Below, piece by piece: positions 1 to 11,999 of a DNA stretch of 64,000 nt. How positions within the stretch are numbered: the stretch's first letter is position 1; the number at the start of each line of letters is the position of its first letter. A model generated the notes under the pieces. That model was not told where the DNA came from and made no database searches. It worked only from the letters and a program-made list of their open reading frames with translations. This DNA comes from Nephrocerus scutellatus (taxonomy: Eukaryota; Arthropoda; Insecta; Diptera; Pipunculidae), in NCBI GenBank assembly GCA_947095585.1, contig OX352763.1:109409908-109473907 (forward strand), given 5' to 3'. The translations under genes were made by a program, and so were the position numbers.

Positions 1-1479
1 TGTATTTTATTGTCGAACTTGATGTCACCCCATCCCACTAGAGCTGTCGTACCATCACCATTCAACTAAGCGGCCCCGAAAACTATAGAATCGACCCTAA
101 TATCGGTTACCCAGAACGAGTACATAAACCATGTTATTGTTTCCCATTCAAGCTCGACTCAAGTTTTTTGTTTTCGATATCAACTTACAGATAGAACAGC
201 AATTTTTCACAATATTCTGTCATTTCGCGTTTTCATAAATTAGTTCAGAGCAGTCAAAGAGTTCTCAAGAAAAATTCTCGTATTTCTTATTTGCGTATGA
301 GCGTGTTCTAAGTGCTCAGAATAAAATGATCTGAGCATTTTCAAATTTGACATCTGATGTCAAATGTCTCTTTCGATGATTTTCTCCTACAATAAAAAAA
401 TAAAAAAAAAATAAAAAATGACCCAGGATGACTCGTAATATATAATTTTTCACAAACAAAGCGTCATCTTTCAGAATAACAATTGCTTGACAAGAAATAA
501 GTTACAGGTTTTCTTTCTTTAAAATCGCTTAGTATTTTCCATTACAATTTTTTTTGTATCACTGCGCTATCAAATACACAACCTACAAAATACTCATTAT
601 ATTTTTCGTTAAATTCCAAAAAGAAATCCTTTTCGACACTCCTTTGGCTGACACACATTTCTACGACCTTTACTGCCTAGGTACGCTGTCAGGTATTTTA
701 AAAGGCAGCTACTTTTTGGTTTTCCTGGCACAAAGTTAAATATTTGTTTTTTACTTGAAATTTAATTATCGCTGGCAAAAGGATCAAAACACCCCGAATT
801 CAACTCCTCAGCACTTACTGAATTGTACGACATTGCAAAATTTCAGCAAACGAACGAACGACACCAGGCAAACAGACTGTGCCACATTTTCATGTTCATC
901 CTTTTTTGAGTTTACCTTAAGATGAATATGCAAGAAGTTGTAGGTGTCACCAGTGAATATTTAATTTTAATTATTTCCATTTTTTACGATGGAGGAGACG
1001 GCCCTAACTCTTTGCCAAGTTGCCTTTTTTGCGATGAAAGAATAAAATTTAAATTAAAAGAATTGGCACAACAAATCTGGAGCACTTAAGGTAAAAAAAA
1101 ACAAAACAAGAAAAGAAAAATAACAACAACAAAAAAATAGGTTCGAAATAAGGCAAAGGTTTTGTGACTTACTATTTATTTCCTTGTGTGTTAACTTACC
1201 TGAAAATAGAAAATAGAAGAAAACCCGAAGGCAATAAGTTAGTGATGTTGTTTAGTGATTTAAGAATTTCACTTATATAACTGTATACGAGCTTATCACC
1301 GATTTTAATTGTATATAGCAATACACAAAACATATATACTGATTTGATGGATATAAAACTATGGGCGAAAAAGATGAAATAATATGGAAGGATATGCACT
1401 TTCACAAAGACCCTTAAAAAGTCAAAATCGACAAATGGTAAAGACATTAAGAAAGAACCATATCCCAATCTGTTTATCT
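1..1479. other. AT-rich stretch without a recognisable gene
   Basis: I see no conserved coding frame, RNA gene or element terminus. The sequence is AT-rich with homopolymer A and T runs near 395-420 and 1090-1135. A short open frame at 554-739 has no family resemblance and looks like chance. It is probably intron or intergenic DNA. Confidence 0.6.
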
Positions 1480-1734
1480 CCACCACTATTATCACCAATC
1501 TTGGTGTCCCCACCAATTTTATTCCCACCATTCGTGTCCCAACTTTTCTTATCTCCACCATTATTATACCCACCATTATTATACCCACCATTCCTATCCT
1601 CACTTTTCTTAACTCCACCATTCGTTTTCTAATTTTTTTTATCTCCACCATTATTATAACCAATTTTCGTATCCCTTCCATTATTATCCCCACCATTCCT
1701 GTCACGATATTGCTTATCTCCACCATTATTATCC
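1480..1734. repeat. 15-bp minisatellite, 17 units in exact register
   Basis: Seventeen consecutive 15-bp units lie end to end with no insertion or deletion (17 x 15 = 255 bp). The commonest unit reads ccaccattattatac or ccaccattattatcc, with variants such as ccaccattcctgtca. A three-unit, 45-bp order recurs at 1525, 1585 and 1690, suggesting growth by blocks. Because 15 is a multiple of three, several frames stay open and give pentapeptide repeats on both strands. These open frames follow from the repeat and are not evidence of a gene. Confidence 0.9.
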
Positions 1735-1744
1735 CCTGCTTTTA

Positions 1745-2460
1745 TAACAAAAGACCTGGCAACCCGGCTGATTACAATTCCGACCGAGAGGAGAACACAT
1801 AACATCGTGTGTGCTTCAGCATACTTCAATGGCGACGACGACAAAACTGTCGGAACATACACCTCCAGTACCTCATAGGATGAGATGAAAATGCACAACA
1901 TGAGGTCTGGGGCAGCAGCGACATCAATAGAAGAGGTGAGTGTCTTTTAGAATATCTTATTACTAGTATTGTAGATATAAAGGATCCAAAATTACCTTCA
2001 TAAATTCGCCAACAGGTACTTGACCTTACTCTCGCCAGTTCACTTATCTCTAACTATTTTGAAATCTGGCATGTGTCCGACGAAGCCTCGCTGTCAGACC
2101 ATCAATACATCAGGTTTGACTTTCCTGTCAAACTGGCACATGCTTCTTCTAGATATGATCTTAAGTTCACGGACTGGAATCTATATCGGGGACTTGTCAC
2201 ATCTATTAGGTCCACAGCGGACTTAGTTGAGGCAGAATTTCAACTTAGTGATGTGTTGCTCTCTTCCTATCAGGACAACTGTATTCCTAAAACCAGCTTG
2301 TCTAAACGAAAGGTTCCCTGGTGGAACGATCAGCTGGCTAAGCTTAGAAAGAAATTTACAAAACTCTTCAGCTCTGCTAAGGGCACGAAGAGTTAGGCCG
2401 AATATAGGTTCGCCCTTACAGATTACGACCCTGAATTAAGACGATCCAAACGTACCAAAT
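1745..2460 (+). pseudogene. LINE endonuclease C-terminal half and linker (broken)
   Basis: The apurinic/apyrimidinic-type endonuclease nicks target DNA for target-primed reverse transcription. Visible here are WGSSDINRRGE near 1908-1940, a VLDLTLASSLISNYFE stretch near 2020, and the C-terminal SDHQYIRF box near 2095-2118, whose SDH is the conserved catalytic histidine motif of this fold. A basic and Trp-rich linker follows (VPWWNDQL, near 2315). Stops at 2394-2396 (TAG) and near 2478, plus frame changes upstream of 2010, break the frame. A close but shorter relative is at 7440-7803. Confidence 0.85.
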
Positions 2461-2831
2461 GGAGCTGCACGAATCCATAAAGCATTAGGTAAAGGTCAGA
2501 CAAACTGTGTACGTTTATTAAAAAACACGTCGGACCATGAGGAGACAGTCAGAACCCTACTCCAGGTTCATTTCCCAGGTTCGTCTACTCGTGCACTATA
2601 TTCGTACCCGAACGCATCTGACCAAAGGGTCTATAGTTTATCGAAATCTTCAGTCCGGATAAAGTTAAATGGACAGTAGGCCCCTTTAAACCTTTCAAAG
2701 CTCTCGGCAGTCTTGGGATCTTTCCAGCGCTCCCACAGAAGGCAATCGATTTCATCCTACCAGGTATGATTCTTTTATTTTGAGCCAGTTACAACTGGGG
2801 GTACATTTCAACAATCTGGAGACAGGTTCAT

Positions 2832-3345
2832 TTGATATTCATCCCCAAAACAGGCAATAGACCTAGTAAGCTGCCTAAATCATACAGACCTATATGTCTA
2901 ACATCATTTGTCCTCAAAACCATGGAGGGACTTATTGATGTTTATATTAGAGGTCTATTAGAATTGTCTACGCCTCTGTACTCAGGTCAATTTGCGTGCA
3001 TGAAAGGCAAAAGCACAGAAGGTGCCATTTACTTTCTTGTAAAGAAGATAGGAGGAACTTTTTGTTCCAAAGCAGTGCGCTTTCGATAACACTGGCTACG
3101 ACCCTATTGCAAGGGAAATCAGTAGCAGAGGTGTCGAAGACTCGACCAATCATTGGCTTAGTGCCATGGTTTGAAGTCGAGATATTATTTCCTCCTCGGG
3201 AGAAGTGTCTGTGTCTGTGACTGCAGTTAAGGGATGACTCTATGGAGGAGTGCTTTCTCCACTTGTATGGTCACTAGTCATTGACAATCTTCTAGTCGAA
3301 TTCCATCGCCATTGGTTATGCGGATGATTAGGCTATTTTTATTAG
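2832..3345 (+). pseudogene. LINE reverse transcriptase fragment (broken)
   Basis: RT palm/finger motifs are readable across frameshifts. The first is SYRPICLTSF (near 2880-2910), the conserved YRPI block. A GKSTEGA stretch follows near 3006-3025, then GGVLSPLVWSLVIDNLL near 3246-3295, then the catalytic box GYADD near 3310-3325 followed by a stop. Frames differ between blocks and the GVPQG-like turn contains a stop. It cannot make a working enzyme. The block near 2870-2925 also occurs inverted at 4025-4090. Confidence 0.85.
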
Positions 3346-3519
3346 TGGTAAGCACTGCACGACTATCACTAGTGTCATGCAAGGTGCTTTATTACACGTT
3401 ACATGGGTGGCGAGACATGTTCTGCATGTTCTGTGGAGACATGTTCTGTACAATTCCAAACATTATGGTCAGGGAGCACTTTTTCGGAAGGAAACATAAG
3501 ACCGGGTAAACTGGTGCAA

Positions 3520-3966
3520 TGGTGTTCCGGCCCTGGAAGGAAGAGGTCTGGTCTGGTTCACAGATGGATAGAAGATAGAAACTGGAGTTGGAGCTGGTGT
3601 CTTTGCACCGAACAACAAAGGGAAAAAGTCACTCAGTTTTCAGGCGAAACTCCATGCCATGCCAAAGGAATAAATGGCGCTAGAATATATATCTTTTCAG
3701 ATAGCCAGGCAGCACTTAAAGCGCTGTCGTCCAATTTAATAGACTCAATATCAGTCAAAAACTGTTACGATGCACAGCAATCTCTTGCCAGACACATCAA
3801 AGTCAAACTCGGTTGGATCCCTGGTCATCAGGAAATTGCAGGAAACGAATCTGTAGATGAACTAGCTACGGCTGGCTCGGAGTCTGTGTGCATAGGAGCT
3901 GAATCCTACTGCGCTGTCCACTTGGCTGCCGCCACAGCACTTTTGCCTTTCCTGTACGCAAACTAA
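3520..3966 (+). pseudogene. LINE RNase H domain (broken)
   Basis: This domain would remove the RNA strand during retrotransposition. The first catalytic block (expected W-F-T-D-G) is present but shifted in frame around 3550-3580. Downstream, one 187-residue frame holds FSDSQAALKALSSN (catalytic Asp in SDS) and then LGWIPGHQEIAGNESVDELA, the typical GH/GNE/AD end of a LINE RNase H. Related copies lie at 8385-8735, 10590-11090 and 40430-40900. Confidence 0.85.
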
Positions 3967-4019
3967 CTTGAGTGCAGAGGGGTAGGCAATTCTAACCGGC
4001 CTCTTATATGAATATCAAT

Positions 4020-4640
4020 TAGTATCTCCATGGTTATTAGGACAAATGATGTTAGACTTATAGGTCTGTATGATTTAGGAATAGACGTAGACCTTTTATC
4101 TTTCCGCTAATAACCAAAAGCTCTTGGATGAGACCAAGGGTTATATTTTCTCCGGTGAACCGCTTGCTGAGGGTGGCGAACGCGCCATTCACGTGATGCA
4201 GGTTTGCCTGTAACACCCTGATGGATCTTATTAGTCCTCTATTGATGCTGAAGTTGAAGGGGCGGCGTTGGCAAAAGCAAGAGCACTCTCTATACCTTTG
4301 CCCATGTGTAAAGCATGTTTAAGTCGCCTTCTCTCTAGCAAGTTCAATTTAATGAATCCACCTCGGTGTTACTGGATCAGTAGCCCATCTAATGCTTTCC
4401 CAATAGAAGAGCATCCGGGCTTCTTCGAGATGACGGCACATGCATCAACGATTGTGGATGCGTCAGAATTAGAAGTGGCTGATTCCACGTTGACCCCACA
4501 TGGGGTTTGCCATCGAGAGCTCAACAGCTTCTCAATTACAACGGGTTGCCCAAGAGTAGGACCCGATGTTGATGCGCTTTGAGATGCATCGAAACCGTTG
4601 AAACCGAAGGTCGCCAGGTATTCGGACAATATTGAATAAG
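4020..4640 (-). mobile_element. Inverted LINE piece: RT block joined to endonuclease N-terminus
   Basis: Read on the minus strand, 4245 down to 4100 encodes an endonuclease N-terminus: VLQANLHHVNGAFATLSKRF, then a LGLIQE block and a KGL block, matching 7178-7330 on the plus strand. From about 4090 down to 4025 the sequence changes abruptly to the YRPI block of the RT, nearly identical to 2870-2925. The element therefore has a large internal deletion. The minus frame at 4369-4629 has no recognised family; its place just upstream of the endonuclease would suit the end of an ORF1, which is inference only. Confidence 0.7.
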
Positions 4641-4644
4641 TACC

Positions 4645-7159
4645 CTCTTAGCCATGCATCCATTGGCGCTTGCTGTTCCACATTTGATTAGGAATAGCTT
4701 TTACCAAGGATACGACAAATCCTATACCTCAAACCTTACTCCTATACCAGAGCTTGGGACCGGCATGTTACCATCGAAGCATAGCGGAGTTACTGGTGAC
4801 CCTAATACGTTTGTTATAATTTCTGCCATTCGACCATCAAATGGTTCAAAATGTGTAAAACAGGATCTGCTATACAAAATTATACGACATTTACACGCTC
4901 TCTTCAATCAGAGGACACAGCATTTCAAGTGAAACTGCGAATACGATCGAAAATCACAAAACCATTTATTAATTAATTAAAAACAGGCGTATCTCAATAC
5001 ATAACTATGATGGGCTTAAGATGTGGTTTCGATAAGGATAACGACCTTCAAGGTTGACACACAAAGCTGGTAAGTAAATGAGCTTTGATTGGTTATCTGA
5101 CAATCATTACAAACAAAAGCGTAAAATGTCAAACGTAATAAAATTGTGTGTAACCTCAAAGCACACACACTCGAAAGAAACACATACCAAGGATTTGTCA
5201 ATTGAGATATATCTGCCTTTGATTGCATCTATATGTTAGTCAATACATTAGCAACAGTTAATGCTCGTATATTAATTATAAGATATACACACTCGTATAA
5301 GTATCGTAAATACAAAAAAGGAAGAAACCAAGCCAAGTTAAAGAAAACCACAAAGTGTATCTATGTTTTGAGTATGTTTGAGTGTGCACAGGACTGCGAA
5401 GTCAGCTAATGTGGCTTATCAACTTATCGGCAACATTATTCGTCCTTCAGAACTTTTGCTAACACTGCAGTCAGCATTGAATTTGATTATTGATTAATTA
5501 ATAAATTTTTACGGTTTTCTTCTGTATGCGCTATTTACATTTAGCTTATTGGCTTATTTGGTTAATTTCTGATTGTAGCAGAGTGTGCTGCTATTCCAGT
5601 TGGTTGTAATCGAAATCCTGTGCATTAGTTAACTTACGTTAAGAGGATTAGGTGAAGGGGATTTACGATATTCACTCATTACTTAAAGTTAGTTACTACT
5701 TTAAGGATAAGAGATTGAGAGGGAACATTGATGATTGTGTGAAATTAAGGGGAAATACTCTGAAGACTCTTGCCTTTCGAGTAAGCAAAGAAACTTTCAA
5801 AATTTAAAACAAAATCTTCAAAATGAGGAGGTAACATCCTTAGAGGTACCACAAATACTGAATTTCAGTTAATCCTTTTGCATTTTGATTATTAATTAAA
5901 AGTTTTCCAATTTCTGAATTCTAGAAGTGGATCCTCAAAAGTGCAAACACACAAAAGTTCTATCCTCTCTCTTAGCACTGTAAAAAAAAAGTCATAAATT
6001 CCAACTGAGTTGGCAGACGAAGACAAACATTGATGCATGGAAATACACCACTTATGTTGCTCGTTTCCCAGAAGGTACATTAGTAGAATTCAGCTTTCAT
6101 ATACTGACACCCATACATTCACAACAAAGACAATCACATGTAAGATAATCAAATGAATTTTTCATCTTTTCATCCTTTCTCTTCTATTTTTGATCTTTTT
6201 TTGTTATTGCTTTAAAGTTAAAACATTCTTTACCTAAACACCACTTGACTATCTAACAATGATAAAGTTTGCATATCTACAGGTACACTGCACCAATGTG
6301 CACACAATTACAGCGACGAAACTTAAGCAATTTGTGGTTCTGCGGTGACGAACACAAATATCCTTTCTATCTATCAACGTGCAAGCGTGCTGCAGTGCAC
6401 TGCTCTGTTTGCTTACAACTCTACGAATAGCAGCAAGGCTGTGGCAACTTTAAGGACTCTCCAGGCAGATGGTTAGTTCAAGGAGTCTCCCTTAAAACCG
6501 AACGCGGTAAATCTTCTTCCTATTCCCAGACACAGAAAGTTGTCGATACACGTCAGTGACACAGCCATACACAGTTTTCCTGCCATGACTAACTTAAAGA
6601 AGAGGCCAGCGCAATTTATTCCGACAAATGTTAAAAAGAGCATGGCACAAAGTTAGTTAGTTAGTTAGTTAGTCGACGGATAGACAGCACAGACAAAATT
6701 GGCAGACCCGGACCGATAGATGGGAAAAAATTGTTCCTGATTTTAAGGTTTGCTTGAGACAGGATAGTGATATTTTTTCCTCATTCATTTATCACAAGGT
6801 GACATTTGGATATTGGGAAAATTTTCCCGAAACTTTATTTAAGAAATAATTTGGTTTCAGGTTTGGTAAGACAGATTGAGATGGAGAGTTAATTACTTAT
6901 TTAAACATCTTACGTTATCTACGTACTCAAAGAGCAGAAGTCTAAAAGTTTAATTGTTTGCTATGTTGAGAAGAAACAAGCTTTGCTTTGCTGTGTGTCG
7001 CAATACGTCAGGCAATCCCATTATGAGAAACATAAATAGTAAATAGATTATCCAAGGCAAGAATCGGAAGAATGAGTAGGTTAAGGGTCGACATAACCCT
7101 TCTTCTGCCTATCGTAGGAGAAAGGGCCCTAAAAAAGCCCAATTAGTCCGACAAGCCAA
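4645..7159. other. Long stretch without a recognisable gene
   Basis: Nothing with family resemblance is visible. Open frames at 4654-4932 and 5892-6080 are short, lack recognisable motifs and are probably chance. A (GTTA)n microsatellite of about 22 bp lies at 6652-6673. The rest is AT-rich single-copy-looking sequence. Confidence 0.55.
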
Positions 7160-7803
7160 ATCATTCAGGTAGGACTAATGAGCACTGTCAGGGTGCTATA
7201 TGGGAACGTGCATCACGCGATTGGCCCTACTGCTACCCTCAGCAAGCGGTTCGCCGAGGAAAATGTAGCCCTATGTCTCATCGAAAAGCCTTTGGTTATT
7301 AGCATACAGCTTAAAGGTCTACGAAATAAGACAAGTGAGTTGATCTATAAAAGCGGGATCCAGTACCAAGTGCGGTCTGATTGATCGACGTGAACATTAA
7401 ATTTCTTCCTTTTGCAGAATTACGAAAAACCAGCAGTGCGCTGATAGAAGTTCCGACAGAGAGTTGAACACAGAACATCGTGTGTTCTTTAGCATACTTC
7501 TCCGGCTACGACGACAACATTCCTCCCTTAGTGGTTCAAGAGCTGATAGAACACTGCCGGCATAGAAACCTCCATTATCGCCCAGTATGCGATGCAAATG
7601 CACTTTCTTTTAGAATATCTTATTAGTGGTAATGTATAGATATATTAAATAAAGGCTCCAAACCTACCTTTATAAATGCGATTCACAAAAAGGTACTTAA
7701 CCTCAATCTTGCCAGTTCATTTATCTCCAACTTTGTTGAAAACTGACATGTGTCCGATCAAGCCTCGCTGTCAGACCATCAACACATCTGGTTTGACATT
7801 CCC
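7160..7803 (+). pseudogene. Second copy of the LOA/I-like LINE endonuclease (broken)
   Basis: The N-terminal part is open at 7178-7384 and matches the inverted copy at 4100-4245: VRVLYGNVHHAIGPTATLSK, an ALCLIEKPLVI block and a KGLRNK block. The expected glutamate of the IQEP motif is retained as IEKP. The middle (near 7460-7600) reads a GYDDNIPPLV block and a CDANAL block, after which the NAHH-to-WGSSDI segment is missing compared with 1900-1940. The C-terminal half follows to the SDHQHIWF box near 7775-7795. At least two frame changes and a deletion make it non-functional. It ends abruptly at the minisatellite. Confidence 0.8.
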
Positions 7804-7811
7804 GGCATCTT

Positions 7812-8031
7812 AAGGACGTCTTGAGAGTGTCCTGTGGTGGTCTTGAGGAGGTTTTTAGGGGATTTTCAAGTGATGTTGCGAAGGTCTTGAGGGGAACCTT
7901 GAGATAGTTTTGAGAAGGTCTTGAAGGGGTTTTAGTGGGGTCTTAAGGAGGTATGGAGAGATTGCTGAGTGTTTGAGGCGGTTTTGAGGAGTTTTGAGAG
8001 GGTCTTAAGTGGGGTCTTAAGAGGGTCCAGA
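7812..8031. repeat. 11-bp minisatellite, G-rich orientation (locus 1 of 4)
   Basis: Degenerate units of about 11 bp built around gtcttgagggg and gttttgagggg run for some 220 bp. Units vary more than at the other loci and the register slips in places. It abuts the truncated LINE endonuclease at 7803. Arrays of the same unit occur at 18606-18965, and in the opposite orientation at 33756-33960 and 39108-39375. Confidence 0.8.
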
Positions 8032-8384
8032 GTTATTGATGTAGTTCTTATTGTGTGTCTTTAAGGAGGTCTTTAATGCATGTTGTGGCAATTGCAGTTT
8101 TACTAACATCACGCTGCTATATCTGCCAAACGGCTGAAGACAACGCGCTCATATTTTGATAAACGTTAGCCTTTCACGTTGTTTACAAGTTTTTGAAAAG
8201 AGTATTCAAATAGGAATTCAAACATAACAGTTTGATTGCACTGTTTTTTTGGCTGGAAAGTCACTACCGGCTATTTTTAAACAGCTCCAGGAATTGAATG
8301 TGATTTAAATGTTTATGTATCGGACCATCACACGTTACAACGATACTGTAGTAGTAACGCAAAACGCCTTCGCGTTGGCCTTCA

Positions 8385-8735
8385 AAAAACAGCAACATGA
8401 ATCTGGTGTCTTTGGACCCAACACCAAAGTCTCGATACTAATTGGAAAGAGTTCATAATACTAATTACTGCAGAATGCAACCTTTCATCCATCAATACAT
8501 TCGCAAACTATGCCTGGCGTTCAATGACGCTAAAGGTCTGGTCTGTTTCACAGATGGATCGCATATGGAATCTGGAGTTGGATCTGGTGTCTTTGAACCC
8601 AACACCTAAATCTCGATACTAATTGGAAAGAGTCCATAATACTACTTACTGCAGAATGCAACCTTTCATCCATCAATACATCGGCAAACTATACCTGGCG
8701 TACAATGAAATCTTCCTATAGTTCAGCCCCATAGA
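8385..8735 (+). repeat. Tandemly duplicated LINE RNase H fragment (181-bp period)
   Basis: The string atctggtgtctttg begins at 8401 and again at 8582, and the following ~130 bp are nearly identical, giving a 181-bp period. Each unit encodes the start of the LINE RNase H domain. Near 8535-8580 the frame reads GLVCFTDGSHMESGVGSGVF, containing the TDGS block with the first catalytic Asp. Stops follow in both units. This is a decayed fragment of the LOA/I-like LINE that was later duplicated in tandem. Confidence 0.85.
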
Positions 8736-8929
8736 GCCGAACTGTGAAAATTAAGGTCGAATTATACGAAGGATGGCTCTACTGCTCAATTACCTTCTAA
8801 AATTAGATAAAACTTTGGGTTAGAAATAATTGCATTTGCGGTTTCAAGAGGAAATAAAGAAAAAACGTCCATCAATCGTCGGCGGTAAGCTCAATTAGTC
8901 TATGACCACTTTTTCCCAAAAATTTGTTA

Positions 8930-9290
8930 ATTTGTTTTTTCGGTAGTCTTTCAGTTTTTGAAGTCAGATTTGTTCTATTTCTCCTCCAAAATGAGTGCCA
9001 ATAGAAACGATAAGATAAGGCGATAAGGCGAAACGATTGGAATACCTGTGTGAGAGTTCAATACAAGTCGAACTGGACGTATTTAAATGCAATGTTTACC
9101 GCTTAAACGCCGGTGTTCCACAAGGTTCTCTTTTGTCTCCGACACTTTTTCTCATTATTACTAATGATCTCCTGCCCGCTTCTTATAATTCAATTCATTC
9201 TGTAATGCAGCTGTATTGTCTAGTGAAGTACTCTCAGGACCTCATTTAAAAAAAAATCTTACGTTAGATACCAGACGGAAGAAGTGCAAT
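8930..9290 (+). pseudogene. Jockey-type LINE reverse transcriptase fragment
   Basis: The open frame at 9037-9249 reads NAGVPQGSLLSPTLFLI followed by TNDLLPASYNSIHSVMQLY, the PQG turn and NDLL helix of a Jockey-clade RT. The position of the catalytic YADD box is occupied by unrelated residues. Flanking sequence in other frames shows no further clear domain. Fragment length is about 120 codons, against some 250 for an RT domain. Confidence 0.75.
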
Positions 9291-10499
9291 AAGGTGATTT
9301 TATAAACTTTAGAGTCTTCTTTCTTGGTCCGATTACGAACTTTTCAATTTTCTTTTTAACAATCAAAATATTTTGATATTTTTACACCGCTCGCAGAGTT
9401 GATAATTGCCGCGACTGGCTCATTAATAAAATCTTCCTTTACTTTACTGAACAAAAATTTAAATAAGAAACTCATCCTACGCATACAGACAATGTGCATA
9501 AATATTCATTGATAGCATTTCTGTCCTATTAGACACGATTTCTCCTTAAGTTAAGTTTCATCTCTGTTGTCCATGAAAAGTGCGATTGCGAAATGAGCGA
9601 GAAATGATACGATAGAAAAAAAAAGTTTAATGTCAATTAAATAATTAATTTCTAATTGGATAGATGAGATAAAATACAAGAGAAGAGATAGAGAAAATCG
9701 CGAGGAGCGAGTTAAAAAACGCTGATCAAAATAAATTTAAAAGTCAATTAATTTCCTTCGCAATTTAAGGATCCATATATACTCTCGTTACATTATTTTT
9801 GTTTAAAAATTGACCATTAAATGGCTCTGCCGGGTGTTAATTAAGTCTACTGATTACCTGTAACAAACGGCAATAAAGAAAATCTCAATTAAAATTTTTC
9901 CTTTTTTTTTTTATTCAGGAAATAATAATCCTGGCAAAGGGGATAAAGTTACACATTTTACGACCAACCAAAATGCTGTGCATGGAAATTAACTTTAATC
10001 TCCGGCTGATGGTGATTGTTATACATGGGAAATATTACGGTTAATTAAATTTTATTATTTTGCATTGAAAGTTGAGCTCTTAAATGAGCGGCACATGGAA
10101 GGTAATGAGCTATATATAAACCACGACTAACGTTCTTCCTTTATTTGCTCAACAATAATCGTCATCATGATCATACCTGCTTTAAAATTCAGGTCCGCTT
10201 ATAGTCACCGTTGTGGAATATAATACCATTTTTGTAGACTGATTCCAATGGCTTGTTTGAATTATATTGTCTTAAATTCGTAATCAGCCATATTAGCTGT
10301 ATAACGGGAATAACATGTAGTATTTACGAACGTTCCATAGCTATTCTAACTGGTTGATTGAAGTGCGTTCAAACTTCAACGTGGTGACCGCTGGCTATTT
10401 TACCCAAAAAAAGGAAAAGCTCAAGAATTAAGCTTGATCCCTGCGCGAGAGCAATAACTTCGCCCGTGAAAACCCATTATTACGGAGCCGAAAATCAGC
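9291..10499. other. AT-rich stretch without a recognisable gene
   Basis: No conserved frame, RNA gene or terminal repeat is recognised. A poly-T run lies near 9898-9914. Confidence 0.55.
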
Positions 10500-10589
10500 T
10501 TCGCTAGCACTGAAACACCAAAAGAAAACAATTAGCTGTTCTCGGCTTAAAGCAATAAACGAACGGGACCCATCGCGTGCGGAAAGAAA

Positions 10590-11090
10590 GACTTCTTACG
10601 CGAATCAAATTCAAGTCAACACAGGTGCCTTTCGAAGAGCGCAGTGCATCGTAGCAGCTTTTAATTGACAAAGAATCCATTAAGTTTGACGATAGTGTTT
10701 TAAGTGTTGCCTGGCTATCTGAAAAGATATATGTTCCTGCGCCCCTAATACCTTTTCTTAAGGGTTTATCGAAACGCAGTCTCGATGGCATGGAGTTCAG
10801 CCTGAAAAACTATAGGACTCTTATCAACTGATATCGAGATTTTGGTGTTTGGTCTAAAGACACCAGCTCCAGTTCCGTATTCCATCTTCGATTCATCTGT
10901 GAACCAGACTATATCTTTAGCGTCCAGAGCCGGAACAGCATTAATCCAGTTTGCATGGTACAATATTTCTACCTCAAATAATCTGTCAAAACAGTACTTC
11001 CTGACTGTAGTGTCGCGGTACCCGTGGGGGTCCAATTGCAGCATAATATCTAACCGTTATGTTGCAGTACCTAAACACGGAATATAAAAA
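10590..11090 (-). pseudogene. LINE RNase H domain, minus strand (one frameshift)
   Basis: Two overlapping minus-strand frames together cover the domain. The first (11044-10766) has DIVWFTDESKMEYGTGAGVF, with the first catalytic Asp and TDES in place of the usual TDGS, and QAELHAIE with the catalytic Glu. The second (10791-10504) continues with GAGTYIFSDSQATLKTLSSN, holding the third acidic residue in SDS. A single frame change near 10770-10790 separates them. The C-terminal GH/GNE segment is not seen. It is better preserved than most LINE pieces in the window. Confidence 0.85.
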
Positions 11091-11999
11091 TAGGGTTTCC
11101 TGAATGATACAAAATAAGGAGTATGCTAAATGGCGCGGGGTTCAATCCCTAATCTCCACACCCCCCGTGGGGTCCATCTGCGGCATGATTTCTTATATGG
11201 AATGTTGCAGGACTTTACCACTGGTAGCACTGGTACTTAGAATCTCTTTCTGGGCAAGTCTTTGTATTTCGTGGTTCATTTAATACAACACTACAGGTCT
11301 GTGATAGGGTACAGACGGGAATTTCGTATTCCAAAGGCCTAGGACTTGGACTAGGACAAATGATGGGGTTCGCGGTTCCGGACGAATGTGCTGCCAGAGT
11401 CTGCTTTTGCACTCACTCATTCTGAAAGAGCTGAGTCCCTTGATGTCAGACCTCACCAAGGTCACGTTGGTACCGCGAGAATTGTTCGTGCTCACAGACA
11501 ACAAGGCCGGCCGCAAGGTTCGACCAGTCTGAGGACAATATTGTGGTTGAGGACCCAGCTCGTTCTGGGGATGCAACGCGGGGGCTGCGGTTTACTCTCG
11601 TAGAGAGGACTGTTGAATGGTACATAGTTCATGAGTATGCTTAATGGCGAAAGCTTGTCAAGCGCGGGGCTCACGCTCCAACTCTACACTGTGTGTAGTG
11701 TCAGGGAAGTAAGACAAGTATTTTTAGGTTTGCTGCAGCTTAAAAGCGCATCTAGCGGCCATCTTCCTACTGAAGATTTGTAAAGATGAGAACCCTATTA
11801 CAGCTTCTAATGCCAATCTTGGGCAGGTATGCATGGCACCCGTGATACCAAGCCAGTCAATTCTTTAAAGCTTCTGAAGCTTTTTTGTCGTTGTCCGTTA
11901 AAAAACTTTCGGCCACCAAACGATGGCTGCATACGTGATAATGGGCCTAGCCTCATCATCATTGCATACATGCATTGTATCATATTATGATTTAGACCC

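Larger units (their letters stand above)
1745..3966 (+). mobile_element. Decayed RNase H-bearing LINE (LOA/I-like), internally deleted
   Basis: Remnants of one LINE ORF2 appear in the correct order on the plus strand: endonuclease C-terminal half, linker, reverse transcriptase and RNase H. Frames change several times and in-frame stops are frequent. The RT YADD box (near 3313) and the RNase H start (near 3545) are only about 230 bp apart, so the thumb region is missing. The same endonuclease stretch recurs at 7440-7803. Assignment to the RNase H-bearing part of the Jockey/I superfamily rests on domain order and motif style; the exact family is not established. Confidence 0.85.

Noticed and set aside
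1480..1734. CRISPR-like array
   Set aside because: Contiguous 15-bp units without spacers, in eukaryotic sequence.
1196..1901. Open frames of 82, 90 and 176 codons as protein-coding genes
   Set aside because: They are open because the 15-bp minisatellite unit is a multiple of three; outside the array there is no conserved domain.
4654..4932. 92-codon plus-strand frame as a gene
   Set aside because: No family motif, and an overlapping minus-strand frame is equally open.
11280..11576. 98-codon minus-strand frame as a distinct gene
   Set aside because: It lies between the RT and RNase H parts of one decayed LINE and overlaps open frames on the other strand; no domain is recognised.
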